NCBI RefSeq assembly: GCF_052055585.1
Contig: NZ_CP170485.1
Coordinates: 992,001 to 1,056,000, forward strand
Direction: 5' to 3'
From: Oceanicaulis sp052055585
GTDB taxonomy: Bacteria; Pseudomonadota; Alphaproteobacteria; Caulobacterales; Maricaulaceae
DNA length: 64,000 nucleotides
This document shows positions 8,907-18,137 of the stretch, piece by piece; position 1 is the stretch's first letter; the number at the start of each line of letters is the position of its first letter. The translations under genes and the position numbers were made by a program. Below the pieces are notes generated by a model, which searched no databases, was not told the origin of the DNA, and saw only the letters and a program-made list of their open reading frames with translations.

Positions 8907-8937
8907 AAAGAAAACCGCCGCCCTTTCGGGCGGCGGC
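8907..8937 (-). terminator. Rho-independent terminator of HU gene
   Basis: CCGCCGCCC pairs with GGGCGGCGG around TTTC; read on the minus strand the stem is followed by TTTTCTTTTGG, 37 bases after the HU stop. Confidence 0.75.
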
Positions 8938-8973
8938 TTCGCATCAGCATATCCGCCCGAGGGCGGGAAACGC

Positions 8974-9240
8974 TTAGATGTCTTTCAGCGCAGACGCCGG
9001 GCGGAAGGCCAGTTGCGTCTTGGCTTTGGACATCATTTTTTCGCCGGTCCGCGGGTTGCGCACTTCGCGCGCTTCGCGGTGTTTGGCGTGGAAGGTGCCG
9101 AAGCCCGCCAGCTGCACGGAGTCGTTGGACTTCGCTGCGCCGACGATGGCGTCTGCGAACGCATCGATGGCGTCGCTTGCCTGGGCTTTGGTGATGCCAG
9201 CTTTGTCGGCGATGGCTTTGGCGAGTTCAGATTTATTCAT
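8974..9240 (-). CDS. hupB: HU-family nucleoid protein
   Basis: DNA-binding HU protein of 88 residues, a dimeric nucleoid-bending protein. The sequence MNKSELAKAIADKAGITKAQ starts the dimer core, GFGTF precedes the beta-arm, and VRNPRTGEKM is the DNA-contacting arm containing the invariant Pro that intercalates into DNA. The start at 9240 matches the family exactly; an 18-residue upstream extension is not conserved. Transcribed alone, with its own terminator. Confidence 0.93.
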   Translation of the reverse strand: MNKSELAKAIADKAGITKAQASDAIDAFADAIVGAAKSNDSVQLAGFGTFHAKHREAREVRNPRTGEKMMSKAKTQLAFRPASALKDI

Positions 9241-9446
9241 CAGGGTTCCCCCCTTGGTTTGAAAAGGCGGAGCGTGGGAATCGCAACCCGCCAACGTTGG
9301 ACAGCGCCATGAAGCGCGATTCTGATCCCTGATTGCAAGGCTATACAGGCGTATCCGCTGAATTGGTTTGCAGTCCTAACGGGAAATTACGCGCTATGGT
9401 AAACAAATGGCTACGAAAACGGCCCGTTGTTTGCTGTTAGGAAACC

Positions 9447-9638
9447 ATGACCTACGCACCTGTCTCATGGCTGAACAGAATCAGCGCTATCGGCCTCGCG
9501 GTCGCTGCGACCTGCCTGTCCTATGCAGGCTTCGTTCACATGTTCGGAAACGGCACGCTGGCGTGCTTTGTCGCCGCTGTGATCGGTGGCGGCATTGTCG
9601 GACGCATGCAGCGCGCAGCCCGGGAGGGGCGCGCCTAG
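9447..9638 (+). CDS. small hydrophobic membrane protein
   Basis: Hypothetical protein of 63 residues with two probable membrane helices (about residues 12-32 and 37-54, the second glycine-rich, AAVIGGGIVG) and a basic tail. An AGGAAACC ribosome site sits just before the ATG. A longer frame in another register (9407-9724) overlaps it but is arginine-rich and shadow-like. No family recognised. Confidence 0.45.
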   Translation: MTYAPVSWLNRISAIGLAVAATCLSYAGFVHMFGNGTLACFVAAVIGGGIVGRMQRAAREGRA

Positions 9639-9720
9639 ATCCGCGCCGGATCGTGTGCGCGTTGAGCCGATCCCTGATCTCAGGGACGGACGGCTGTCGA
9701 TGTGGGCTGAAAGGAAGAGG

Positions 9721-10152
9721 CTAGTCTTCCTTGTGGTCGCCGCGGCGCTGGGGATAGAGCACCATCTGGGTGCAGCGGAAGACCGCGATTTCCTTGTTGT
9801 CGCCTTCGCGCCAGCAATTGGCCGACCAGACCTGGGTCGTGCTGCCGCGATGGATGGGCACAGCCTCGCCAAAGACCCGGCCTTCGCGTGCGGTGCCAAA
9901 GAAGCTTGAAGAGACTTCAATCGTCGTGAACCCGATGGAGCGATCAGGCATGTTCATGCCTGCACCATAGCCGGCGAGCGTATCGAGCATGGCGATGATG
10001 GACGCGGTGTGCAGAAAACCGGTTGGGGCCTGAAGTTCGGGCCGCACCGTGAGGGCGCCGCGAATGCGGGTCTGGGTGGCTTCGATGACCTCAAGACCGA
10101 CCAGGCCGGCGAGACGACCTTCAGCGCGCGCATTCAACTGATCTACGTTCAT
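9721..10152 (-). CDS. PaaI-type hot-dog thioesterase
   Basis: Acyl-CoA thioesterase-like protein of 143 residues. The hot-dog helix is visible as GFLHTASIIAMLDTLAGYG, where the His and Asp occupy the PaaI catalytic and binding positions, followed by TIEVSSSFFG and the strand GRVFGEAVPIHRGSTTQVW. The start MNVDQLN follows CGAGGG; an upstream ATG adds 15 poorly conserved basic residues. Substrate unknown. Confidence 0.8.
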   Translation of the reverse strand: MNVDQLNARAEGRLAGLVGLEVIEATQTRIRGALTVRPELQAPTGFLHTASIIAMLDTLAGYGAGMNMPDRSIGFTTIEVSSSFFGTAREGRVFGEAVPIHRGSTTQVWSANCWREGDNKEIAVFRCTQMVLYPQRRGDHKED

Positions 10153-10360
10153 GGAAACCCTCGCCCCCTTTGATCGGGACCGTCCTGTCTCAAACAACGA
10201 TACGGGTAACCATTAAAGCCAAAGTCTTCACAAGACGTATAACAGGCGTGTCGGCGAGAGAAAAACGCGCGCGACGGATGTGTCCTTGGATTCAAGGGCC
10301 TGCACTGATGCAGGCGGCGAGTGCGCGGAAGCCCTGAGGCGGGATTCCGCGCGCTCAGCG

Positions 10361-11362
10361 TTAAAGCTTGACCAGCATCTTGCCGATATTGGCGCCGGTG
10401 AAGAGCCCCATGAAGGCGTCCGGCGTCTGATCAATACCTTCGTAGACGGTGTCACGGGTCTTCACCTTGCCCGCCATCATCCAGTCAGACAGATCCGAGA
10501 TGAACTCGCCCTGCAGATCAAAATGGTCAGACAGGATGAAGCCCTGGACTTTCAGCTTCTTGGCGATGATCTGGGTCAGATTGGTCGGGCCGGGCAGGGG
10601 CTTGTCATCATTATAGCGCGCGATCATCCCGCACACCGCCATGCGGCCATGCGCCTTGATGACATCGAGCGCGGCCTGGAGGTGATCCCCGCCCACATTC
10701 TCGAAATAGGCGTCAACGCCGCCAAAGGGTTCAGCGGCGGCGCGCACGGCGCCTGCCAGATCGTCGGTCGCCTTGTAATCGACCACGGCGTCCGCACCGA
10801 TTTCCGAACAGAAGGCGGTTTTCTCTTCGCCGCCAGCGGTCGCGATAACGTTTGCGCCCATGGCTTTGGCGAACTGCACCCCTGCGGACCCTACCGCGCC
10901 GGCTGCGGCGCTCATCCACAGGGTCTCGCCCGGCTTGAGGTCGATGATGCGTTTGAGGCCGATATAGGCGGTCATGCCCGTCAGGCCGGCCACGCCCAGA
11001 TAGGCTTCGGGCGGCAGGACGCTGGCGTCGATCTTGGTCAGCGTGTTGGCGGGTGCGATATAGCCTTCGCGCCAGCCCTTCATGCTCATCACCCAGTCGC
11101 CTTCCTCAAAGCCTTCAGCTTTGGAGGCGACGACCTGCCCCACCGCGCCGCCTTCCAGCGGAGCGCCGACGGCGAACGGATCGATATAGGTTTTCACCCC
11201 GATCATGCGGCCGCGCATATAGGGGTCGACGGACAGCCAGGCGTTCTTGACGAGGACCTCGCCTTCGCCCGGTTCGGGAAGCTCCACTTCCGCCATTTCA
11301 AAATAGTCTGATTTCACGGGGCCCGTGAAATGCTGGGTCAGGCGGATTTCGCGAGAATTCAT
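10361..11362 (-). CDS. NADPH-dependent enone/alkenal oxidoreductase (MDR family)
   Basis: Zinc-free medium-chain dehydrogenase/reductase of 333 residues, close to CurA and the leukotriene B4 12-hydroxydehydrogenase group that reduces carbon-carbon double bonds of enones with NADPH. The N-terminal substrate domain contains WLSVDPYMRGRM, typical of this group, and the Rossmann fold has SAAAGAVGSAGVQFAKAMGA. Its ATG overlaps the stop of the upstream membrane-protein gene in ATGA, so the two are co-translated. Confidence 0.88.
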   Translation of the reverse strand: MNSREIRLTQHFTGPVKSDYFEMAEVELPEPGEGEVLVKNAWLSVDPYMRGRMIGVKTYIDPFAVGAPLEGGAVGQVVASKAEGFEEGDWVMSMKGWREGYIAPANTLTKIDASVLPPEAYLGVAGLTGMTAYIGLKRIIDLKPGETLWMSAAAGAVGSAGVQFAKAMGANVIATAGGEEKTAFCSEIGADAVVDYKATDDLAGAVRAAAEPFGGVDAYFENVGGDHLQAALDVIKAHGRMAVCGMIARYNDDKPLPGPTNLTQIIAKKLKVQGFILSDHFDLQGEFISDLSDWMMAGKVKTRDTVYEGIDQTPDAFMGLFTGANIGKMLVKL

Positions 11363-12150
11363 GGCGCTGTGTCTCCCCTCAGCTCGATGATGTCCGTCAC
11401 ATTCAGATCAAAGCGATGCTCCAGCACCTGATCGAGTGTGACGATCTGCAACAGCAAGGTGAGGATTAAGGTGACGGGGGTCAACAGGACGAAGGAAAAG
11501 AGCTTCAGTAATGTGCCTGTGAGGGTGCTGGCGTAATGCGCCGAAAGCACCCGCCCGGTGACATAGAAGTAATATACGATCACCAGGATCAGGCTGAGTA
11601 TGAGGTTCGCCTCATTGCTGATGAAGGGCATCAGGATCAGCGTCAGGATATTCTGGACCGCCATCATGGAGTTGATCGTGGTCAGATAGACCAGCACGGC
11701 GCCGTATAGTGTGCGTTTGGGCGCATAGGCCTTGAACAACAAGGCGTAAGGCAGGGCCGAGAGCACCGTGATCGGCCAGATGAAGACCTGAAGCCAGAAG
11801 CTCCAGACCGCATTGACCTCTTCAAGGTTTGTGCCTTGCCCGATCAGCCATGCATCCAGGATTTCAGGTCCTGCCGGGGCGAAGCTTTCCACATTCTGCG
11901 CATCCGGCCCGGCGATCAGGACGGTCAGCGTCATGTAGATGCCGAACAGGAAGACCATTAGCCGGACCGGGTTGGCGTAGCGCGTATTGTCTTGCTGCAG
12001 CACCGCGCCCGCGACCCGCTCGGGATAAAGAAATCCATCTTTCAGCGTGTGAATGAAGCTGCGGTTCCAGCCCATCAGGCTGTCCAGCATCTCATCGAGC
12101 TGAGGCCCATTGGGCCCCGGATCCGTCGGCGTTTGCGGCTGCTGGCTCAT
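11359..12150 (-). CDS. DUF3667-like integral membrane protein
   Basis: Membrane protein of 263 residues. A soluble N-terminus with LMGWNRSFIHTLKDGFLYPERV and NTRYANPVRL resembles the DUF3667 pattern, but the N-terminal zinc ribbon of many relatives is missing. At least five hydrophobic helices follow. The start MSQQPQTPTD follows GGGAAGAG; an upstream frame of 47 residues is low-complexity and rejected. First gene of a two-gene operon with the NADPH oxidoreductase, and divergent from gltX. Confidence 0.65.
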   Translation of the reverse strand: MSQQPQTPTDPGPNGPQLDEMLDSLMGWNRSFIHTLKDGFLYPERVAGAVLQQDNTRYANPVRLMVFLFGIYMTLTVLIAGPDAQNVESFAPAGPEILDAWLIGQGTNLEEVNAVWSFWLQVFIWPITVLSALPYALLFKAYAPKRTLYGAVLVYLTTINSMMAVQNILTLILMPFISNEANLILSLILVIVYYFYVTGRVLSAHYASTLTGTLLKLFSFVLLTPVTLILTLLLQIVTLDQVLEHRFDLNVTDIIELRGDTAP

Positions 12151-12308
12151 CACTCTTCCCCAGGCAAGGGGGCAAGGATCACCCTGTCCGCGCCAATCAT
12201 CAAGCGCCTCTTCGCACTCGCACGTTTGACGGCGCGAGGTCGGCGGTCTAAAGCCGCGCTCTAGTTCGCGCCCCTGTGCGCCCTGTCTCAAAATCAGAGT
12301 CTGTATCC

Positions 12309-13661
12309 ATGACCGTGAAAGTCCGTTTCGCTCCCAGCCCCACCGGCAAGCTGCATGTGGGCAATGTGCGCACCGCCTTGATGAACGTCCTGTTCGCGCG
12401 GGGCCAGGGCGGGCAGGTGCTGTTGCGGATCGATGATACCGATATCGAGCGCTCCACCCTCGAGAACGAAGACGCGATCCGCGCTGACCTCACCTGGCTG
12501 GGGCTGAGCTGGGACGAGACCTTCAAGCAGTCCGAGCGCTTTGACAAATACGAGATCGCCAAGGCCCAGCTGATCGAAAAGGGCCTTCTGTATCCGTGCT
12601 ATGAGACCGAGGACGAGCTCGATCGCAAACGCAAGATCCAGCGCGCCCAGGGCAAGCCGCCGGTCTATGACCGCGCCGCGCTGAGCCTGACTGATGACGA
12701 GAAGGACAAGCTGGAAGCCGAAGGCCGCAAGCCGCACTGGCGCTTCAAGCTGTCGGGCGGTCGCATCGAGTGGACCGATCTGGTGCGCGGGCCGAGCCAT
12801 ATTGAAACGAGCTCGGTCTCTGACCCGATCCTGATCCGCGCCGATGGCAGCTATCTGTACACTCTGCCGAGCGTGGTGGATGACCTTGAGTCCAACGTCA
12901 CCCACATCATTCGCGGCGAGGACCATGTCACCAACTCCGCCGCGCAGATCGAGATTTTCGAAGCGCTGGGCGGCAAGGGCTCGGCGCCCGCCATGGGGCA
13001 TATGGCGCTGCTGGTGGGCGCGGATGGCGACAAGCTGTCCAAACGTCTGGGCTCGCTGTCCATCGAGGACCTGCGTGAGATCGACGGCTTTGAGCCGATG
13101 GCTGTGTGTTCGCTGCTTGCCAAGATCGGCACGTCTGACGCTGTAGACGTGCGCTCGGAGCTGCAACAGCTCGCCGAGGAGTTCGATTTCGGCAAGCTGT
13201 CGCGCACCCCGGCCCGTTTTGACCCTGAAGAGCTCAAGCGCCTGAACGCCAAGCTGGTCCATGCGATGGACTATGCCGATGTGCGTGACCGTCTGGCCGG
13301 GCTGGATGCGGATGGCGGAGAGGCGTTCTGGCTGACCGTGCGCCCCAACCTCACCGTGTTGAAGGATGTGGTGGAATGGGCGCGCCTGATCGAAGGCCCG
13401 GTCACTCCGGCCATCGCCGATGAGGATGCGGACTTCGCCGCCCAGGCGGCCGAGCTTTTGCCTGAAGGCGAGCTGACCGTTGACAGCTGGGGCGCGTGGA
13501 CGAACGCGCTGAAAGAGGCGACCGGCCGCAAGGGCAAAACCCTGTTCCTGCCGCTGCGCATGGCGCTGACCGGTCAGCAGCGCGGTCCGGAAATGGGTGA
13601 GCTGCTGCCGCTGATCGGTGCGGAAAAAGCCAAGGCGCGCCTTAAAGGCGTGACCGTCTAG
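12309..13661 (+). CDS. gltX: glutamyl-tRNA synthetase
   Basis: Class I aminoacyl-tRNA synthetase of 450 residues charging tRNA-Glu. The HIGH-type motif is SPTGKLHVGN near the N-terminus, LLRIDDTD follows, and the KMSKS-type motif is DKLSKRLGS. The start MTVKVRFAPSP is family-typical; an 11-residue upstream extension is not. Alphaproteobacteria usually carry two GltX copies, one of which can misacylate tRNA-Gln for transamidation; which copy this is cannot be told from one sequence. A strong terminator follows. Confidence 0.93.
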   Translation: MTVKVRFAPSPTGKLHVGNVRTALMNVLFARGQGGQVLLRIDDTDIERSTLENEDAIRADLTWLGLSWDETFKQSERFDKYEIAKAQLIEKGLLYPCYETEDELDRKRKIQRAQGKPPVYDRAALSLTDDEKDKLEAEGRKPHWRFKLSGGRIEWTDLVRGPSHIETSSVSDPILIRADGSYLYTLPSVVDDLESNVTHIIRGEDHVTNSAAQIEIFEALGGKGSAPAMGHMALLVGADGDKLSKRLGSLSIEDLREIDGFEPMAVCSLLAKIGTSDAVDVRSELQQLAEEFDFGKLSRTPARFDPEELKRLNAKLVHAMDYADVRDRLAGLDADGGEAFWLTVRPNLTVLKDVVEWARLIEGPVTPAIADEDADFAAQAAELLPEGELTVDSWGAWTNALKEATGRKGKTLFLPLRMALTGQQRGPEMGELLPLIGAEKAKARLKGVTV

Positions 13662-13683
13662 GTCCGGCTTTCATCTGAACAAC

Positions 13684-13714
13684 AAAACCCCGGAGCCACG
13701 CTCCGGGGTTTTTG
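13684..13714 (+). terminator. Rho-independent terminator of gltX
   Basis: CCCCGGAGC pairs with GCTCCGGGG around a CAC loop, flanked by AAAA and TTTTTG. Confidence 0.88.
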
Positions 13715-14096
13715 TTTATGCGCCAAGAGCCCCGCGCGTCGACGCAGGGGGAGAGCAAAGACGGGTCGCGCGAGAGCGGGGCGTCTAGCGTTTCAGTGGG
13801 GTATTTGAGAACCGAACCCGGCTCCCGCGCTTGAGATGTTTTATCGGGATCACCGTCCGGAGACTTCTGCGCTGTCGCGCCGCCGGTGCAGTCACCGCCT
13901 CATCAGACGCCGCTGCCCTGGACCGCCCGGTGATTGCCCGCCTTTTCGCACAAAGGCCGCGTTACAGCCTCTGTCCTCGGGACACCCCGCCCCTCCCAGC
14001 CTGAACGCGCCGGCCGCCCGCCCTGGAAGGAACGAGGCCGAGTATGGGGGAAGGTGGGGTGGGGGCGGATAAGTTGGCGTTTACCCATAAACTGAA

Positions 14097-14127
14097 ACCC
14101 CGGCCAAGCGTAGCGCCGAGCCGGGGC
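14097..14127 (-). terminator. possible terminator downstream of map
   Basis: CCCCGGC and GCCGGGG arms with a 15-base loop; on the minus strand the stem is followed by TTTCAGTTT. It is 115 bases after the map stop and the loop is long. Confidence 0.4.
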
Positions 14128-14162
14128 CTCCATCAGAATAAGGCGCTTTTCGCGGAGGGAGG

Positions 14163-14191
14163 TCCCGGGTCTTCGCTGCGCTCGCCCGGGA
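14163..14191. repeat. palindromic intergenic element
   Basis: TCCCGGG and CCCGGGA enclose the GC-rich loop TCTTCGCTGCGCTCG. The style (CTTCGCTGCGCTCG inside a perfect stem) is that of the REP-like palindromes found between genes in many alphaproteobacteria. Only one copy is in this window. Confidence 0.35.
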
Positions 14192-14242
14192 ATTCAATCT
14201 CTATCGTCACTGACAGGATAAACTCGCGTCACAGCAAGGCGA

Positions 14243-15067
14243 CTAGCCGCAGGGCGGTTGGTCGAGACCGGCCGGAGACTTGGTGAACAGCTCCACCCCG
14301 TCCTTGGTGACGCCGACCGAATGTTCGAACTGGGCGGACAGGGATTTGTCGCGGGTGACCGCGGTCCAGCCATCGCTGAGGATCTTCACGCCCGGCTTGC
14401 CGATATTGAGCATGGGTTCGATCGTGAAGAACATGCCTTCCTCGATCTTCGGTCCCGTGCCGTATTCGCCAAAGTGCAGCACGTTCGGTGCATCATGGAA
14501 CAGGCGGCCGAGGCCGTGGCCGCAGAAATCACGCACGACGGAATAGCGCTGGGCTTCGGCGTATTCCTGGATGGCCGCGCCGATATCACCGAAGGTGTTG
14601 CCCGGTTTGACCATTTCGATGCCGCGCATCATGGCCTCATAGGTCACTTCCACAAGGCGGGCCGCCTTGCGCTTGACCTCACCCACGCCGAACATGCGCG
14701 AGGTGTCGCCATGCCAGCCGTCCAGCACGCAGGTCACGTCGATATTGACGATATCGCCTTCGCGCAGGGGTTTCTTGTTCGGGATGCCGTGGCAGACGAC
14801 GTGATTGATCGAGGTGCAGCTGGATTTGGTGTAGCCGCGATAGAAGATCGTGGCCGGCGCCGCGCCATGGTCGAGATAGAATTCACGAACCAGATCATCG
14901 AGTTCCTGGGTGGTGACGCCCGGTTTCACATGCTCGACCAGCATGTCCAGTGCGCGCGCGGACAGCTGCCCGGCCTTGCGCATGCCATCGAAGTCTTCCG
15001 GCTTGTGGCGCTTGATATGCCCAGTGCGCGTCGGCGCGTCGTCGAGATCCAGCCCGGTGTCAGTCAC
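14243..15067 (-). CDS. map: methionine aminopeptidase, type I
   Basis: Removes the initiator methionine from nascent proteins; two-metal cytosolic enzyme of 274 residues. All five metal ligands are present: Asp110 (NIDVT), Asp121 (GDTSR), His184 (CGHGLG), Glu217 (FTIEPM) and Glu248 (FEHSVGV), and the substrate-contacting His93 lies in VCHGIP. A short N-terminal extension precedes the pita-bread core. The stop is read through to QPPCG at the C-terminus. Single gene, with the M28 peptidase terminator just behind its promoter. Confidence 0.93.
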   Translation of the reverse strand: MTDTGLDLDDAPTRTGHIKRHKPEDFDGMRKAGQLSARALDMLVEHVKPGVTTQELDDLVREFYLDHGAAPATIFYRGYTKSSCTSINHVVCHGIPNKKPLREGDIVNIDVTCVLDGWHGDTSRMFGVGEVKRKAARLVEVTYEAMMRGIEMVKPGNTFGDIGAAIQEYAEAQRYSVVRDFCGHGLGRLFHDAPNVLHFGEYGTGPKIEEGMFFTIEPMLNIGKPGVKILSDGWTAVTRDKSLSAQFEHSVGVTKDGVELFTKSPAGLDQPPCG

Positions 15068-15100
15068 GTTTCATCCGTTCGTTGCCTGACCCCTATATAA

Positions 15101-15147
15101 ACGCGCCCGGGCCGTGATGGAATGTTCCACGGTCCCGGGCGCGCATT
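15101..15147 (-). terminator. long hairpin terminating the M28 peptidase gene
   Basis: A 15-base arm CGCGCCCGGGCCGTG pairs with CACGGTCCCGGGCGCG with one bulge; on the minus strand TTTATATA follows. The same AT-rich segment probably serves as the -10 region of map. Confidence 0.7.
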
Positions 15148-15166
15148 CGTTCGCAGTTGAGGGCGT

Positions 15167-16771
15167 CTACTGGGCGAAGAAGCTGTCTTCGTTCCAGTGC
15201 GGGGTCTCGTCCGCATTGGCGATGGCGTCGATGATGGCGAGGTTGATATTGGCGAACTTGGCGCCCTGATCAAACATCACGCCCGCATCGGCTTCATCGC
15301 CCGGGGCGTGATAGTCGCCGCCCAGGAAGTTCAGGAAGCCCTGGCCCTCGTCATCGTCCGGATTGGGGCTGGAGAAGCCGGTCATCAGGAAGACAGACGG
15401 CACGCCCTGGCGCACGAAGTTGTAGTGGTCAGACCGCACGAACAGCGCCTGTTGCGGCATCGGATCGGGCGACAGCGATGCGCCCGCGCCTTGCACGGCG
15501 GCTTCGGCGATCGGGCCGAGGCTGGAATGCTCGGCGCCGAAGGCGATCAGGTCGTTGAACTCATAGCGGATGACCGGCATGTCCAGATTGACGTTGGCCA
15601 CCATGCCTTCCATCGCCGGGGTAATGTTGGCGGCGATGTGGGCTGAGCCCAGAAGACCTTTTTCCTCAGCGGTCAGGCCGATGAAAACGACGGGGCGACG
15701 CGGGCGGTCCATCTCGGCCATGGCGCGCGCGGTCTCGATCATGATCGCCGAGCCCGAAGCGTTGTCGAGCGCGCCGTTGCAGATCCGGTCCACTTCTTCT
15801 TCCAGGCGGCAGATGCCGACATGGTCGAGGTGGGCGGTGACGATCACCGGCTCGTCGGCGAGGGCGGGATCAGAGCCCGGCAGAACGCCGACGACATTGT
15901 CTGAATAGACCATTTCACGCTCGGTCTTGGCCGAGATCGAGAGGGCCTGGTTGAGGTCAAACCCTTCAGGCGCCTCGCCATTGATGGCGGCTTCGACCAT
16001 GGCGGCATAGTCCTGGCCTGCGGCCTCGAAAAGGCGCGTGGCCACAGCGTCGGAAATGGCCGCGCGCACCTGCAGCTCGGCGGCGGCGGAGGCGGCTTCG
16101 GTCGTCATGCTCTCGCCTGCGGCATAGGGCGCCATACGCTCGAAGGTGAAGCGGGACAGGCCTTCGGGCATCACCGAGATCATGCCGATGGCGCCGTTGT
16201 CGGCGGCGTATTGCGCCTTGGTGCGGCTGGAGTTGAGGTGTGCGCTGATATCAGACGGAAGCTCGCCCGGCGTGCCCATCAGCACGACGACGATCTTGCC
16301 CTCGACATCGAGGCCTTCGTAATCGTCAAAGCCCAGTTGCGGGGCATCAAGACCAAAGCCGACGAACACCGCGTCCGCGTCCACGCTCGCGTCATCCAGA
16401 ACGGCATGGGCGGAAACGACGAAATCCTGGCCCGGGTTCAGGGCTTCTCCGTTGAGGATGAAGCTGGCTTCGTCCTGATTGGCGGACATGACCTGCAGCG
16501 GCACCGGGGCGCGATAGCCCTCCATGCCGCCCGGCTCAAGGCCGATCAGGCGGAACTGGCTTTCCATATAGGCGGCGGCGATGTCATAGCCGCGCTCGCC
16601 TGCTTCACGGCCTTCCAGAAGGTCGTCGGCCAGAAAGCGGATATGGGCTTCGATCGAAGATGCCGCGACAACCGGCGCAGCCGATTGGGTCTGAACCTGT
16701 TCGGTCGCCGGAACAGTCGCGCAGGCGGTCAGCGCGATAACGCTGGCCGCAGCAGCAAGAAGATTACGCAT
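15167..16771 (-). CDS. M28 family metallopeptidase, lipoprotein
   Basis: Zinc aminopeptidase of 534 residues, anchored by a lipoprotein signal peptide with lipobox LTAC. A protease-associated (PA) domain is inserted near residues 120-270 (FVGFGLDAPQLGFDDYEGLDVEGK). The co-catalytic zinc site is visible as TAHLDHVG, NGALDNASGSA, TAEEKGLLGS with the catalytic glutamate pair, and SDHYNFV with the last histidine. It probably degrades peptides in the periplasm or at the outer membrane. Transcribed alone. Confidence 0.88.
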   Translation of the reverse strand: MRNLLAAAASVIALTACATVPATEQVQTQSAAPVVAASSIEAHIRFLADDLLEGREAGERGYDIAAAYMESQFRLIGLEPGGMEGYRAPVPLQVMSANQDEASFILNGEALNPGQDFVVSAHAVLDDASVDADAVFVGFGLDAPQLGFDDYEGLDVEGKIVVVLMGTPGELPSDISAHLNSSRTKAQYAADNGAIGMISVMPEGLSRFTFERMAPYAAGESMTTEAASAAAELQVRAAISDAVATRLFEAAGQDYAAMVEAAINGEAPEGFDLNQALSISAKTEREMVYSDNVVGVLPGSDPALADEPVIVTAHLDHVGICRLEEEVDRICNGALDNASGSAIMIETARAMAEMDRPRRPVVFIGLTAEEKGLLGSAHIAANITPAMEGMVANVNLDMPVIRYEFNDLIAFGAEHSSLGPIAEAAVQGAGASLSPDPMPQQALFVRSDHYNFVRQGVPSVFLMTGFSSPNPDDDEGQGFLNFLGGDYHAPGDEADAGVMFDQGAKFANINLAIIDAIANADETPHWNEDSFFAQ

Positions 16772-16859
16772 GAAAGTCTCCCCTTAATCACGGCCGGACT
16801 ATAGGCCCGTGCTCGCGGCTGGAAAACTTTCTGCTCTGTAATGCGCAGCCCGGCCGGCG

Positions 16860-17369
16860 TCAGCCCCGTTTCAGCCCGGCGTCCAGCGCGTCCGCCGCCA
16901 GACTCAAGTCCTCGGAAGGCTTGCCGTAATGGCGGGCGAAACTGTCGATCATGCGGGCCGGTCGCCCGGTTGAAAGCTGGAAGCAGACCAGCCGGGTCAC
17001 CGCGCGAAACACGGTTTCCCCGTCCGAAATGCGGCGGAACTGATACCAGCGCTCGGCGCGCAGCTTGCCGTCAGAACGGGCGATCCAGACCGCGCAGGCG
17101 ATCTCGTCGCCCGTGCGGCAATGGCCCAGATAATCGGCCTCGGTGCGCAGGATCGCCATGCCGCGATCCACGGTGCGGCAGTCCTGACGAGTGAAGCCGT
17201 CCGCCTCCCAGTGCGCCCAGGCGGTCTGGTCCGCCCATTTGAGATAGACCGAGTTATTGGCGTGATCAAAATCGTCGATATCCTCCGCCTTCACCGTGAC
17301 CGGCAGAAGGAAGGGGGCGGGCAGATCCCAGCCGCTGTCATCGGGGTTCAGCACAATGGTCTCGCTCAC
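16860..17369 (-). CDS. 4HBT-type acyl-CoA thioesterase
   Basis: Hot-dog thioesterase of 169 residues, YbgC/FadM-like. The signature DIDDFDHANNSVYLKWADQT carries the Asp and the HxNN motif of the 4-hydroxybenzoyl-CoA thioesterase fold. The start is a GTG that overlaps the sfsA stop (GTGA), giving VSETIVLNPDD; an upstream ATG would overlap sfsA by 60 bases. Translational coupling to sfsA is likely. Confidence 0.8.
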   Translation of the reverse strand: MSETIVLNPDDSGWDLPAPFLLPVTVKAEDIDDFDHANNSVYLKWADQTAWAHWEADGFTRQDCRTVDRGMAILRTEADYLGHCRTGDEIACAVWIARSDGKLRAERWYQFRRISDGETVFRAVTRLVCFQLSTGRPARMIDSFARHYGKPSEDLSLAADALDAGLKRG

Positions 17370-18067
17370 AGTCTCACCTCGATCTCTCGGATCACCTCGA
17401 CCCCTTGCAGGGTCACGTCGCACGCCCATGCGATCACCTCAACACCTGCTGCAGCCGAGTCGCGCAGGGCCAGAGCGTAATCGGGGTCAAGATCGTCCGC
17501 CGGGGCGAATGTCTCGCAATCGGAGCGCTGGACGATAAACAGCTGCACGGCGCGATGGCCTTGGCGCACCATCTCGGTCAATTCGCCCAGATGCTTGGCG
17601 CCGCGTGTGGTGACGCTGTCAGGAAACTCCGCCAACCCCGGCGTGCGCATGAGGTGACAGTTCTTCACTTCCACATAGCAGGCCGGGTGGTCTTCGCGTT
17701 CCAGCAAAAGGTCGATGCGCGAATTGACGCCATATTTCACCTCGCGTTTGAGGCTGTCATAGCCGGACAATGTCGGAATGGTTCCCGCCCGGATCGCCTC
17801 TTCGGCGAGGGCGTTAGGGCGATTGGTGTTGATGCCCACCAGAGCCCCGTCCGCTTCCAGCACTTCGAGCGTGTATTCGAGCTTGCGCTTGGGATCGTCG
17901 GTATGGCTGAGCCAGCAGCGGCTGCCCGGATCCTTCAGCCCCAGCATGGAGCCCGGATTGGGGCAGTGCGCGGTCACGGTTTCCCCGCTCTCAAGCGTCA
18001 CATCGGCGAGGAAGCGTTTATAGCGCTGGATCAGAACGCCGGGATGGAGCGGGGCGGCAAATCGCAT
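17366..18067 (-). CDS. sfsA: SfsA family protein
   Basis: Sugar fermentation stimulation protein family, 233 residues, full length. It has an OB-like N-terminus (KRYKRF-type segment YKRFLADV) and a nuclease-like core with YGVNSRIDLLLE and CYVEVKNCHL, the PD-(D/E)XK pattern. Function is unproven; binding to DNA and a nuclease fold are known for the family. MRFAAPLHPG is the natural start; a long arginine-rich upstream frame would overlap the divergent cinA-type gene. Confidence 0.87.
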   Translation of the reverse strand: MRFAAPLHPGVLIQRYKRFLADVTLESGETVTAHCPNPGSMLGLKDPGSRCWLSHTDDPKRKLEYTLEVLEADGALVGINTNRPNALAEEAIRAGTIPTLSGYDSLKREVKYGVNSRIDLLLEREDHPACYVEVKNCHLMRTPGLAEFPDSVTTRGAKHLGELTEMVRQGHRAVQLFIVQRSDCETFAPADDLDPDYALALRDSAAAGVEVIAWACDVTLQGVEVIREIEVRL

Positions 18068-18137
18068 CACGAGACCTTGGAGAGCGGGCAGGGCGGGACC
18101 ATAGTCTGCCCGACCACGCACGCAAGAGAGGGCGGCC

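Larger units (their letters stand above)
13715..14242. other. gene-free stretch between gltX and map
   Basis: About 530 bases without a believable coding region: the open frames here are short, arginine- and proline-rich and lack ribosome sites. I looked for RNase P RNA, tmRNA and 4.5S RNA signatures on both strands and recognised none. The only clear structures are the two hairpins at 14097-14127 and 14163-14191. Confidence 0.5.

Noticed and set aside
10280..11311. 343-codon plus-strand frame over the NADPH oxidoreductase gene
   Set aside because: Shadow of the minus-strand gene, which has a clear Rossmann motif and ATGA coupling.
13715..14242. RNase P RNA or tmRNA in the gene-free region
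   Set aside because: None of the conserved sequence blocks of these RNAs could be found on either strand.
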